Shown: piece after piece, positions 10,990 to 24,600 of the stretch | Layout of the letters: every line of letters begins with the position of its first letter | Position numbering within the stretch: position 1 is the first letter of the stretch | NCBI GenBank assembly: GCA_032622095.1 | Contig: CP136066.1 | Location: 226,926,961 to 226,990,960, forward strand | Direction: 5' to 3' | Origin: Siphonodentalium dalli | Taxonomy: Eukaryota > Mollusca > Scaphopoda > Gadilida > Siphonodentaliidae | Length of the DNA stretch: 64,000 nucleotides | The notes under the pieces: model-generated | The model's database searches: none | What the model was told of the DNA's origin: nothing | Seen by the model: the letters and a program-made list of their open reading frames with translations, nothing else | Translations under genes and position numbers: made by a program

Positions 10990-13384
10990 GACACTCGCAT
11001 CATGTGGTGCCCAGACTCAATAAAACTATGGTCCCATACATTCGGCGATCGGATGATACCATTATCATGTGGTGCCCTGCGTCAAGAAAACTATGGTCCC
11101 ATACATTCGGCGATCTGATGACACCCGCATCATGTGGTGCCCAGACTCAATAAAACTATGGTCCCATACATTCGGCGATCGGATGACACTCGCATCATAT
11201 GGTGACCAGACTCAATAAAACTATGGTCCCATACATTCGGCGATCGGATGATATCATCATCATGTGGTGCCCTGACTCAAGAAAACTATGGTACCATACA
11301 TTCGGCGATCGATGACACCCGCATCATGTGGTGCCCAGACTCAACAAAACTATGGTCCCATACATTCGGCGATCGATGACACTCGCATCATATGGTGCCC
11401 AGACTCAATAAAACTATGGTCCCATACATTCGGCTATCGGATGATACCATCATCATGTGGTGCCCTGCGTCAAGAAAACTATGGTCCCATACATTCGGCG
11501 ATCTGATGACACCCGCATCACGTGGTGCCCAGACTCAAGAAAACTATGGTCCCATACATTCGGCGATCGGATGACACCCGCATCATGTGGTGCCCAGACT
11601 CAAGAAAACTATGGTCCCATACATTCGGCGATCGGATGACACCCGCATCTTGTGGTGCCCAGACTCAATAAAACTATGGTGGTCCCATACATTCGGCGAT
11701 CGGATGACACCCGCATCTTGTGGTGCCCAGACTCAATAAAACTATGGTCCCATACATTCGGCGATCGGATGACACCCGCATCATGTGGTACCCAGACTCA
11801 AGGAAACTATGGTCCCATACATTCGGCGATCGGATGACACTCGCATCATGTGGTGCCCAGACTCAATAAAACTATGGTCCCATACATTCGGCGATCGGAT
11901 GACACCCGCATCATGTGGTGCCCTGAGTCAAGAAAACTATGGTCCCATAAATTCGGCGATCGGATGATACCATCATCATTTGGTGCCCAGACTCAATAAA
12001 ACTATGGTCCCATACATTCGGCGATCGGATGAAACCCGCATCATGTGGTGCCCAGACTCAATAACACTATGGTCCCATACATTCGGCGATCGGATGACAC
12101 CCGCATCATGTGGTGCACTGAGTCAAGAAAACTATGGTCCCATACAGTCGGCAATCGTATGATATCATCATCATGTGGTGCCCAGACTCAAGAAAACTAT
12201 GGTCCCATACACTCGGCGATCGGATGAAACCCGCATCATGTGGTGCCCTGAGTCAAGAAAACTATGGTCCCATACATTCGGCGATCGGATCATACCATCA
12301 TCATGTGGTGCCCACACTCAAGGACACTATGGTCCCATACATTCGGGGATCGGATGACACCAGCATAATGTGGTGCCCAGACTCAATAAAACTATGGTCC
12401 CATACATTCGGCGATCGGATGACACCCGCATCATGTGGTGCCCAGACTCAAGAAAACTATGGTCCCATACATTCGGCAATCGGATGATACTCGCATCATG
12501 TGGTGCCCAGACTCAAGGAAACTATGGTCCCATACATTCGGTGATCGGATGAAACCCGCATCATGTGGTGCCCAGACTCAATAAAACTATGGTCCCATAC
12601 AGTCGGCGATCGGATGACACCCGCATCATGTGGTGCCCTGAGGCAAAAAAACTATGGTCCCATACATTCGGCGATCGGATTACACTCGCATCATGTGGTT
12701 CCCAGACTCAAGAAAACTATGGTCCCATACATTCGGCGATCGGATGACACCCGCATTATGTGGTGTCCAGAGTCAAGAAAACTATGGTCCCATACATTCG
12801 GCGATCGGATGACACCCGCATCATGTGGTGCCCAGACTCAATAACACTATGGTCCCATACATTCGGCGATCGGATGACACCCGCATTATGTGGTGCCCAG
12901 ACTCAATAACACTATGGTCCCATACATTCGGCGATCGGATGACACCCGCATTATGTGGTGCCCTGAGTCAAGAAAACTATGGTCCTATACATTCGGCGGT
13001 CGGATGAAACCCGCATCATGTGGTGACCATACTCAATAAAACTATGGTCCCATACATTCGGCGATCGGATGATACCATCATCATGTGGTGCCCTGAGTCA
13101 AGGACACTATGGTCCCATACATTCGGCTATTGGATGATACCATCATCATGTGGTGCCCAGACTCAAGGACACTATGGTCCCATACATTCGGCGATCCGAT
13201 GACACCCGCATCATGTGGTGCCCATACACAATAAAACTATGGTCCCATACATTCGGCGATCGGACAACACCCGCATCATATGGTGCCCAGACTCAATAAA
13301 ACTATGGTCCCATACATTCGGCGATCGGATGACACCCGTATGATGTGGTGCCCAGACTCAATAAAACTATGGTCCCATACATTG

Positions 13385-15460
13385 GGCGATCGGACAACAC
13401 CCGCATCATATGGTGCCCAGACTCAATAAAACTATGGTCCCATACATTCGGCGATCGGATGACACCCGCATGATGTGGTGCCCAGACTCAATAAAACTAT
13501 GGTCCCATACATTCGGCGATCGGATGACACCCGCATGATGTGGTGCCCAGACTCAATAAAATTATGGTCCCATACATTCGGCGATTGGATGAGACCAGCA
13601 TCACGTGGTTCCCAGACTCAATAAAACTATGGTCCCATACATTCGGCGATCGGATGATACCATCATCATGTGGTGCCCAGACTCAAGAAAACTAGGGTCC
13701 CATACATTCGGCGATCGGATTACACCCTCATCATTTGGTGCCCAGACTCAAGAAAACTATGGTCCCATACATTCGGCGATCGGATGACACCCGCATCATG
13801 TGGTGCCCTGTGTAAAAAAAACTATGTTACCATACATTCGGCGATCGGATGATAACATCATCATGTGATGCCCAGACTCAAGAAAACTATGGACCCATAC
13901 ATTCGGCGATCGGATGACACCCTCATCATGTGGTGCCCAGACTCAAGAAAACTATGGTACCATACATTCGGCGATCGGATGATAACATCATCATGTGGTG
14001 CCCAGACTCAAGAAAACTATGGTCCCATACATTAGGCGATCGGATGATACCATCATCATGTGGTGCCCAGACTCAAGAAAACTATGGTACCATACATTCG
14101 GCGATCGGATGACACCCGCATCATGTGGTGCACAGACTCAATAAAACTATGGTCCCATACATTCGGCGATCGGATGATATCATCATCATGTGGTGCCCAG
14201 ACTCAAGAAAACTATGGTCCCATACATTCGGCGATCGGATGATACCCGCATCATGTGGTGCCCAGACTCAATAAAACTATGGTCCCATACATTCGGCGAT
14301 CGGATGATACCATCATCATGTGGTGCCCTGACTCAATAAAACTATGGTCCCATACATTCGGCGATCGGATGATACCATCATTATGTGGTGCCCAGACTCA
14401 ATAAAACTATGGTCCCATACATTCGGCGATCGGATGATATCATCATCATGTGGTGCCCATACTCAAGAAAACTAGGGTCCCATACATTCGGCGATCGGAT
14501 GACACCCGCATCATTTGGTGCCCTTAGTCAAGAAAACTATGGTCCCATATATTCGGCGATCGGATGATACCATCATCATTTGGTGCCCAGACTCAATAAA
14601 ACTATGGTCCCATACATTCGGCGATCGGATGACACCATCATCACGTGGTGCCCAAACTCAATAAAACTATGGTCCCATACATTCGGCGATCGGATGATAC
14701 CCGCATCACGTGGTGCCCAGACTCAATAAAACTATGGTCCCATACATTCGGCGATCGGATGATACCATCATCACTCGTTGCCCAGACTCAAGGAAACTAT
14801 GGTCCCATACATTCGGTGATCGGATGAAACCCGCATCATGTGGTGCCCAGACTCAATAAAACTATGGTCCCATACAGTCGGCGATCGGATGACACCCGCA
14901 TCATGTGGTGCCCTGAGGCAAAAAAACTATGGTCCCATACATTCGGCGATCGGATTACACTCGCATCATGTGGTTCCCAGACTCAAGAAAACTATGGTCC
15001 CATACATTCGGCGATCGGATGACACCCGCATTATGTGGTGCCCAGAGTCAAGAAAACTATGGTCCCATACATTCGGCGATCGGATGACACCCGCATCATG
15101 TGGTGCCCAGACTCAATAACACTATGGTCCCATACATTCGGCGATCGGATGACACCCGCATTATGTGGTGCCCAGACTCAATAACACTATGGTCCCATAC
15201 ATTCGGCGATCGGATGACACCCGCATTATGTGGTGCCCTGAGTCAAGAAAACTATGGTCCCATACATTCGGCGGTCGGATGAAACCCGCATCATATGGTG
15301 ACCATACTCAATAAAAATATGGTCCCATACATTCGGCGATCGGATGATACCATCATCATGTGGTGCCCTGAGTCAAGGACACTATGGTCCCATACATTCG
15401 GCTATCGGATGATACCACCATAATGTGGTGCCCAGACTCAAGGAAACTATGGTCCCATAC
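13385..15460. repeat. Segment B1: 2,080-bp unit, first copy
   Basis: From the CGGACAACACC monomer at 13,391 the sequence repeats at +2,080 bp (32 monomers) up to about 17,560. Shared markers are the CTAGGGTCCC monomer, the TGTGTAAAAAAAACTATG monomer, the CATACAGTCGG monomer and TCGGCGGTCGG. The unit overlaps the right end of A2. Confidence 0.85.
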
Positions 15461-17560
15461 ATTCGGCGATCGGACAACACCCGCATCATATGGTGCCCAG
15501 ACTCAATAAAACTATGGTCCCATACATTCGGCGATCGGATGACACCCGCATGATGTGGTGCCCAGACTCAATAAAACTATGGTCCCATACATTCGGCGAT
15601 CGGATGACACCCGCATGATGTGGTGCCCAGACTCAATAAAACTATGGTCCCATACATTCGGCGATTGGATGACACCCGCATCACGTGGTTCCCAGACTCA
15701 ATAAAACTATGGTCCCATACATTCGGCGATCGGATGATACCATCATCATGTGGTGCCCAGACTCAAGAAAACTAGGGTCCCACCCATTCGGCGATCGGAT
15801 TACACCCTCATCATTTGGTGCCCAGACTCAAGAAAACTATGGTCCCATATATTCGGCGATCGGATGACACCCGCATCATGTGGTGCCCTGTGTAAAAAAA
15901 ACTATGGTACCATACATTCGGCGATCGGATGATAACATCATCATGTGGTGCCCAGACTCAAGAAAACTATGGACCCATACATTCGGCGATCGGATGACAC
16001 CCGCATCATGTGGTGCCCAGACTCAAGAAAACTATGGTACCATACATTCGGCGATCGGATGATAACATCATCATGTGGTGCCCAGACTCAAGAAAACTAT
16101 GGTCCCATACATTAGGCGATCGGATGATACCATCATCATGTGGTGCCCAGACTCAAGAAAACTATGGTACCATACATTCGGCGATCGGATGACACCCGCA
16201 TCATGTGGTGCACAAACTCAATAAAACTATGGTCCCATACATTCGGCGATCGGATGATATCATCATCATGTGGTGCCCAGACTCAAGAAAACTATGGTCC
16301 CATACATTCGGCGATCGGATGATACCCGCATCATGTGGTGCCCAGACTCAATAAAACTATGGTCCCATACATTCGGCGATCGGATGATACCATCATCATG
16401 TGGTGCCCTGACTCAATAAAACTATGGTCCCATACATTCGGCGATCGGATGATACCATCATTATGTGGTGCCCAGACTCAATAAAACTATGGTCCCATAC
16501 ATTCGGCGATCGGATGTTATCATCTTCATGTGGTGCCCATACTCAAGAAAACTAGGGTCCCATACATTCGGCGATCGGATGACACCCGCATCATTTGGTG
16601 CCCTGAGTCAAGAAAACTATGGTCCCATATATTCGGCGATCGGATGATACCATCATCATTTGGTGCCCAGACTCAATAAAACTATGGTCCCATACATTCG
16701 GCGATCGGATGACACCATCATCACGTGGTGCCCAGACTCAATAAAACTATGGTCCCATACATTCGGCGATCGGATGATACCCGCATCACGTGGTGCCCAG
16801 ACTCAATAAAACTATGGTCCCACACATTCGGCGATCGGATGATACCATCATCACGTGTTGCCCAGACTCAAGGAAACTCTGGTCCCATACATTCGGTGAT
16901 CGGATGAAACCCGCATCATGTGGTGCCCAGACTCAATAAAAATATGGTCCCATACAGTCGGCGATCGGATGACACCCGCATCATGTGGATCATGTGGTGC
17001 CCTGAGGCAAAAAAAACTATGGTCCCATACATTCGGCGATCGGATTACACTCGCATCATGTGGTTCCCAGACTCAAGAAAACTATGGTCCCGTACATTCG
17101 GCGATCGGATGACACCCGCATTATGTGGTGCCCAGAGTCAATAAAACTATGGTTCCATACATTCGGCGATCGGATGACACCCGCATCAAGTGGTGCCCAG
17201 ACTCAATAACACTATGGTCCCATACATTCGGCGATCGGATGACACCCGCATTATGTGGTGCCCAGACTCAATAACACTATGGTCCCATACATTCGGCGAT
17301 CGGATGACACCCGCATTATGTGGTGCCCTGAGTCAAGAAAACTATGGTCCCATACATTCGGCGGTCGGATGAAACCCGCGTCATGTGGTGACCATACTCA
17401 TTAAAACTATGGTCCCATACATTCGGCGATCGGATGATACCATCATCATGTGGTGCCCTGAGTCAAGGACACTATGGTCCCATACATTCGGCTATCGGAT
17501 GATACGACCATAATGTGGTGCCCAGACTCAAGGAAACTATGGTCCCATACATTCGGCGAT
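15461..17560. repeat. Segment B2: 2,080-bp unit, second copy with private changes
   Basis: The order of monomer variants follows B1, but there are more private substitutions than between A1 and A2. Examples are CACCCATTCGG at 15,781, CACAAACTC at 16,211 and GTTATCATCTTC at 16,516. It also carries 10 added bases around 16,981-17,016. This copy is therefore older than, or evolves faster than, the A1/A2 pair. Confidence 0.83.
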
Positions 17561-18699
17561 CGGATGATACCATCATCATGTGGTGCCACGAGTCAAGGAC
17601 ACTATGGTCCCATACATTCGGCGATCGGATGATACCATCATCATGTGGTGCCCAGACTCAAGGACACTATGGTTCCATACATTCGGCGATCGGATGACAC
17701 CCGCATCATGTGGTGCCCATACACAATAAAACTATGGTCCCATACATTCGGCGATCGGACAACACCCGCATCACATGGTGCCCAGACTCAATAAAACTAT
17801 GGTCCCATACATTCGGCGATCGGATGACACCCGCATGATGTGGTGCCCAGACTCAATAAAACTATGGTCCCATACATTCGGCGATCGGACAACACCCGCA
17901 TCATATGGTGCCCAGACTCAATAAAACTATGGTCCCATACATTCGGCGATCGGATGACACCCGCATGATGTGGTGCCCAGACTCAATAAAACTATGGTCC
18001 CATACATTCGGCGATCGGATTACACCCTCATCATGTGGTGCCCAGACTCAATAAAACTATGGTCCCATACATTCGGCGATCGGATGAAACCCGCATCATG
18101 TGGTGCCAAGACTCAAGAAAACTATTGTCCCATACATTCGGCGATCGGATGATACCATCATCATGTGGTGCCCAGACTCAATAAAACTATGGTCCCATAC
18201 ATTCGGCGATCGGATGATACCATCATTATGTGGTGCCCAGACTCAACAAAACTATGGTCCCATACATTCGGCGATCGGATGATATCATCATCATGTGGTG
18301 CCCATACTCAAGAAAACTAGGCTCCCATACATTCGGCGATCGGATGACACCCGCATCATTTGGTGCCCTGAGTCAAGAAAACTATGGTCCCATATATTCG
18401 GCGATCGGATGATACCATCATCATTTGGTGCCCAGACTCAATAAAACTATGGTCCCATACATTCGGCGATCGGATGACACCATCATCACGTGGTGACCAG
18501 ACTCAATAAAACTATGGTCCCATACATTCGGCGATCGGATGATACCCGCATCACGTGGTGCCCAGACTCAATAAAACTATGGTCCCATACATTCGGCGAT
18601 CGGATGAAACCATCATCACGTGTTGTCCAGACTCAAGGAAACTATGGTCCCATACATTCGGTGATCGGATGAAACCCGCATCATGTGGTGCCCAGACTC
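16100..18699. repeat. Segment D1: 2,600-bp (40-monomer) unit, first copy
   Basis: Markers repeat at +2,610 bp left of the 10-bp local insertion and at +2,600 bp right of it. Examples are the GTGCACA monomer at 16,206 with its twin at 18,816, the CTAGG monomer, the CAGTCGG monomer, and the alternating CGGACAACACC and CATGATGTGG monomers near 17.75-17.96 kb with twins at 20.35-20.56 kb. Confidence 0.85.
16981..17016. repeat. 9-bp tandem duplication plus one extra A (75-bp monomer)
   Basis: TCATGTGGA at 16,981-16,989 is followed by TCATGTGGT at 16,990-16,998, and the A-run at 17,009-17,016 is 8 long against 7 in sister copies (5,932, 8,207, 12,563, 14,838, 19,528 and 21,283 blocks). Together they add 10 bp and shift the local offset from 2,080 to 2,090. 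It looks like replication slippage and is unique in the window. Confidence 0.92.
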
Positions 18700-21300
18700 A
18701 AGAAAACTATGGTCCCATACATTCGGCGATCGGATGATACCATCATCACGTGGTGCCCAGACTCAAGAAAACTATGGTACCATACATTCGGCGATCGGAT
18801 GACACCCGCATCATGTGGTGCACAGACTCAATAAAACTATGGTCCCATACATTCGCCGATCGGATGATATCATCATCATGTGGTGCCCAGACTCAAGAAA
18901 ACTATGGTCCCATACATTCGGCGATCGGATGATACCCGCATCATGTGGTGCCCAGACTCAATAAAACTATGGTCCCATACATTCGGCGATCGGATGATAC
19001 CATCATCATGTGGTGCCCTGACTCAATAAAACTATGGTCCCATACATTCGGCGATCGGATGATACCATCATTATGTGGTGCCCAGACTCAATAAAACTAT
19101 GGTCCCATACATTCGGCGATCGGATGATATCATCATCATGTGGTGCCCATACTCAAGAAAACTAGGGTCCCATACATTCGGCGATCGGATGACACCCGCA
19201 TCATTTGGTGCCCTGAGTCAAGAAAACTATGGTCCCATATATTCGGCGATCGGATGATACCATCATCATTTGGTGCCCAGACTCAATAAAACTATGGTCC
19301 CATACATTCGGCGATCGGATGACACCATCATCACGTGGTGCCCAGACTCAATAAAACTATGGTCCAATACATTCGGCGATCGGATGATACCCGCATCACG
19401 TGGTGCCCAGACTCAATAAAACTATGGTCCCATACATTCGGCGATCGGATGATACCATCATCACGTGTTGCCCAGACTCAAGGAAACTATGGTCCCATAC
19501 ATTCGGTGATCGGATGAAACCCGCATCATGTGGTGCCCAGACTCAATAAAACTATGGTCCCATACAGTCGGCGATCGGATGACACCCGCATCATGTGGTG
19601 CCCTGAGGCAAAAAAACTATGGTCCCATACATTCGGCGATCGGATTACACTCGCATCATGTGGTTCCCAGACTCAAGAAAACTATGGTCCCATACATTCG
19701 GCGATCGGATGACTCCCGCATTATGTGGTGCCCAGAGTCAAGAAAACTATGGTCCCATACATTCGGCGATCGGATGACACCCGCATCATGAGGTGCCCAG
19801 ACTCAATAACTCTATGGTCCCATACATTCGGCGATCGGATGACACCCGCATTATGTGGTGCCCAGACTCAATAACACTATGGTCCCATACATTCGGCGAT
19901 CGGATGACACCCGCATTATGTGGTGCCCTGAGTCAAGAAAACTATGGTCCCATACATTCGGCGGTCGGATGAAACCCGCATCATGTGGTGACCATACTCA
20001 ATAAAACTATGGTCCCATACATTCGGCGATCGGATGATACCATCATCATGTGGTGCCCTGAGTCAAGGACACTATGGTCCCATACATTCGGCTATCGGAT
20101 GATACCACCATAATGCGGTGCCCAGACTCAAGGAAACTATGGTCCCATACATTCGGCGATCGGATGATACCATCATCATGTGGTGCCACGAGTCAAGGAC
20201 ACTATGGTCCCATACATTCGGCGATCGGATGATACCATCATCATGTGGTGCCCAGACTCAAGGACACTATGGTCCCATACATTCGGCGATCGGATGACAC
20301 CCGCATCATGTGGTGCCCATACACAATAAAACTATGGTCCCATACATTCGGCGATCGGACAACACCCGCATCATATGGTGTACAGACTCAATAAAACTAT
20401 GGTCCCATACATTCGGCGATCGGATGACACCCGCATGATGTGGTGCCCAGACTCAATACAACTATGGTCCCATACATTCGGCGATCGGACAACACCCGCA
20501 TCATATGGTGCCCAGACTCAATAAAACTATGGTCTCATACATTCGGCGATCGGATGACACCCGCATGATGTGGTGCCCAGACTCAATAAAACTATGGTCC
20601 CATACATTCGGCGATCGGATTACACCCTCATCATGTGGTGCCCAGACTCAATAAAACTATGGTCCCATACATTCGGCGATCGGATGAAACCCGCATCATG
20701 TGGTGCCAAGACTCAAGAAAACTATGGTCCCATACATTCGGCGATCGGATGATACCATCATCATGTGGTGCCCTGACTCAATAAAACTATGGTCCCATAC
20801 ATTCGGCGATCGGATGATACCATCATTATGTGGTGCCCAGACTCAATAAAACTATGGTCCCATACATTCGGCGATCGGATGATATCATCATCATGTGGTG
20901 CCCATACTCAAGAAAACTAGGGTCCCATACATTCGGCGATCGGATGACACCCGCATCATTTGGTGCCCTGAGTCAAGAAAACTATGGTCCCATATATTCG
21001 GCGATCGGATGATACCATCATCATTTGGTGCCCAGACTCAATAAAACTATGGTCCCATACATTCGGCGATCGGATGACACCATCATCACGTGGTGCCCAG
21101 ACTCAATAAAACTATGGTCCCATACATTCGGCGATCGGATGATACCCGCATCACGTGGTGCCCAGACTCAATAAAACTATGGTCCCATACATTCGGCGAT
21201 CGGATTATACCATCATCACGTGTTGCCCAGACTCAAGGAAACTATGGTCCCATACATTCGGTGATCGGATGAAACCCGCATCATGTGGTGCCCAGACTCA
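18700..21300. repeat. Segment D2: 2,600-bp unit, second copy
   Basis: This copy directly follows D1 and keeps its order. Inside the D1/D2 pair a 13-monomer (845-bp) step also links 18,230 to 19,075, and a 27-monomer (1,755-bp) step links 19,075 to 20,830. The same block starting with the TATCATCATCATGTGG / CTAGGG pair therefore occurs three times in 3.4 kb. Confidence 0.83.
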
Positions 21301-21630
21301 ATAAAACTATGGTCCCATACAGTCGGCGATCGGATGACACCCGCATCATGTGGTGCCCTGAGGCAAAAAAACTATGGTCCCATACATTCGGCGATCGGAT
21401 TACACTCGCATCAGGTGGTTCCCAGACTCAAGAAAACTATGGTCCCATACATTCGGCGATCGGATGACACCCGCATTATGTGGTGCCCAGAGTCAAGAAA
21501 ACTATGGTCCCATACATTCGGCGATCGGATGACACCCGCATCATGTGGTGCCCAGACTCAATAACACTATGGTCCCATACATTCGGCGATCGGATGACAC
21601 CCGCATTATGTGGTGCCCTGAGTCAAGAAA

Positions 21631-24600
21631 ATATGGTCCCATACATTCGGCGATCGGATGACACCCGCATCATGAGGTGCACTGAGTCAAGAAAACTATG
21701 GTCCCATACATTCGGCAATCGTATGATATCATCATCATGTGGTGCCCAGACTCAAGAAAACTATGGTCCCATACACTCGGCGATCGGATGAAACCCGCAT
21801 CATGTGGTGCCCAGAGTCAAGAAAACTATGGTCCCATACATTCGGCGATCGGATGATACCATCATCATGTGCCCACACTCAAGGGCACTATGGTCCCATA
21901 CATTCGGGGATCGGATGACACCCGCATAATGTGGTGCCCAGAATCAAGAAAACTATGGTCCCATACATTCGGCGATCGGATGACACCCGCATCATGTGGT
22001 GCCCAGACTCAAGAAAACTATGGTCCCATACATTCGGCAATCGGATGATACTCGCATCATGTGGTGCCCAGACTCAATAAAACTATGGTCCCATACATTC
22101 GGCGATCGGATGACACCCGCATCATGTGGTGCCCAGACTCAAGAAAACTATGGTCCCATACATTCGGCGATCGGATGATAACATCATCATGTGGTGCCCA
22201 GACTCAAGGAAACTATGGTCCCATACATTCGGCGATCGGATGATACCCGCATCATGAGGTGCCCAGACTCAATAAAACTATGGTCCAATACATTCGGCGA
22301 TCGGATGACACCCGCATCATGTGGTGCCCAGACTCAAGAAAACTATGGTCCCATACATTCGGCGATCGGATGATACCCGCATCACGTGGTGCCCAGACTC
22401 AAGAACACTTTGGTCCCATACATTCGGCGATCGGATGACACTCGCATCATGTGGTGCCCAGACTCAATAAAACTATGGTCCCATACATTCGGCGATCGGA
22501 TGATACCATCATCATGTGGTGCCCTGCGTCAAGAAAACTATGGTCCCATACATTCGGCGATCTGATGACACCCGCATCATGTGGTGCCCAGACTCAATAA
22601 AACTATGGTCCCATACATTCGGCGATCGGATGACACTCGCATCATATGGTGACCAGACTCAATAAAACTATGGTCCCATACATTCGGCGATCGGATGATA
22701 TCATCATCATGTGGTGCCCTGACTAAAGAAAACTATGGTACCATACATTCGGCGATCGATGACACCCGCATCATGTGGTGCCCAGACTCAACAAAACTAT
22801 GGTCCCATACATTCGGCGATCGATGACACTCGCATCATATGGTGCCCAGACTCAATAAAACTATGGTCCCATACATTCGGCGATCGGATGATACCATCAT
22901 CATGTGGTGCCCTGCGTCAAGAAAACTATGGTCACATACATTCGGCGATCTGATGACACCCGCATCACGTGGTGCCCAGACTCAATAAAACTATGGTCCC
23001 ATATATTCGGCGTTCGGATGATACCATCATCATGTGGTTCCCAGACTCAAGGAAACTATGGTCCCATACATTCGGCGATCGGATGAAACCCGCATCATGT
23101 GGCGCCCTGCGTCAAGAAAACTATGGTCCCATACATTCGGCGATCGGATGACACCCGCATCATGTGGTGCCCAGACTCAATAAAACTATGGTGGTCCCAT
23201 ACATTCGGCGATCGGATGACACCCGCATCTTGTGGTGCTCAGACTCAATAAAACTATGGTGGTCCCATACATTCGGCGATCGGATGACACCCGCATCTTG
23301 TGGTGCCCAGACTCAATAAAACTATGGTCCCATACATTCGGCGATCGGATGACACCCGCATCATGTGGTACCCAGACTCAAGGAAACTATGGTCCCATAC
23401 ATTCGGCGATCGGATGACACTCGCATCATGTGGTGCCCAGACTCAATAAAACTATGGTCCCATACATTCGGCGATCGGATGACACCCGCATCATGTGGTG
23501 CCCTGAGTCAAGAAAACTATGGTCCCATAAATTCGGCGATCGGATGATACCATCATCATTTGGTGCCCAGACTCAATAAAACTATGGTCCCATACATTCG
23601 GCGATCGGATGAAACCCGCATCATGTGGTGCCCAGACTCAATAACACTATGGTCCCATACATTCGGCGATCGGATGACACCCGCATCATGTGGTGCACTG
23701 AGTCAAGAAAACTATGGTCCCATACATTCGGCAATCGTATGATATCATCATCATGTGTTGCCCAGACTCAAGAAAACTATGGTCCCATACACTCGGCGAT
23801 CGGATGAAACCCGCATCATGTGGTGCCCTGAGTCAAGAAAACTATGGTCCCATACATTCGGTTATCGGATGATACCATCATCATGTGGTGCCCACACTCA
23901 AGGACACTATGGTCCCATACATTCGGGGATCGGATGACACCCGCATAATGTGGTGCCCAGACTCAATAAAACTATGGTCCCATACATTCGGCGATCGGAT
24001 GACACCCGCATCATGTGGTGCCCAGACTCAAGAAAACTATGGTCCCATACATTCGGCAATCGGATGATACTCGCATCATGTGGTGCCCAGACTCAATAAA
24101 ACTATGGTCCCATACATTCGGCGATCGGATGACACCCGCATCATGTGGTGCCCAGACTCAAGAAAACTATGGTCCCATACATTCTGCGATCGGATGATAC
24201 CATCATCATGTGGTGCCCAGACTCAAGGAAACTATGGTCCCATACATTCGGCGATCGGATGATACCCGCATCATGAGGTGCACAGACTCAATAAAACTAT
24301 GGTCCAATACATTCGGCGATCGGATGACACCCGCATCATGTGGTGCCCAGACTCAAGAAAACTATGGTCCCATACATTCGGCGATCGGATGATACCATCA
24401 TCATGTGGTTCCCAGACTCAAGAAAACTATGGTCCCATACATTCGGCGATCGGATAAAACCCGCATCATGTGGTGCCATGAGTCAAGAAAACTATGGTCC
24501 CATACATTCGGCGATCGGATGACACCCGCATAATGTGGTGCCCTGAATCAATAAAACTATGGTCCCATACATTCGGCGATCGGATGATACCATCATCATG

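Larger units (their letters stand above)
8860..15490. repeat. Segment A2: second copy of the about 6-kb tandem duplication
   Basis: This copy follows A1 directly. The junction near 8,860-8,910 stays in monomer register, as expected from unequal crossing over between homologous monomers. It shares all the odd monomers of A1: the extra-base TTGATCAGAC monomer (4,311 and 10,357), CAATTG (3,699 and 9,745), the AAAAAAACTGCGG monomer, the paired 64-bp monomers and the single GGT insertion. It keeps the fuller order of blocks at 10.3-11.0 kb, so A1 probably suffered a deletion after or during the duplication. Confidence 0.9.

Noticed and set aside
16918-17144. Possible frameshifted coding gene because two ORFs overlap with a 10-bp change
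   Set aside because: The change is a 9-bp duplication plus one A in a satellite monomer. Sister blocks without it have the usual noncoding pattern.
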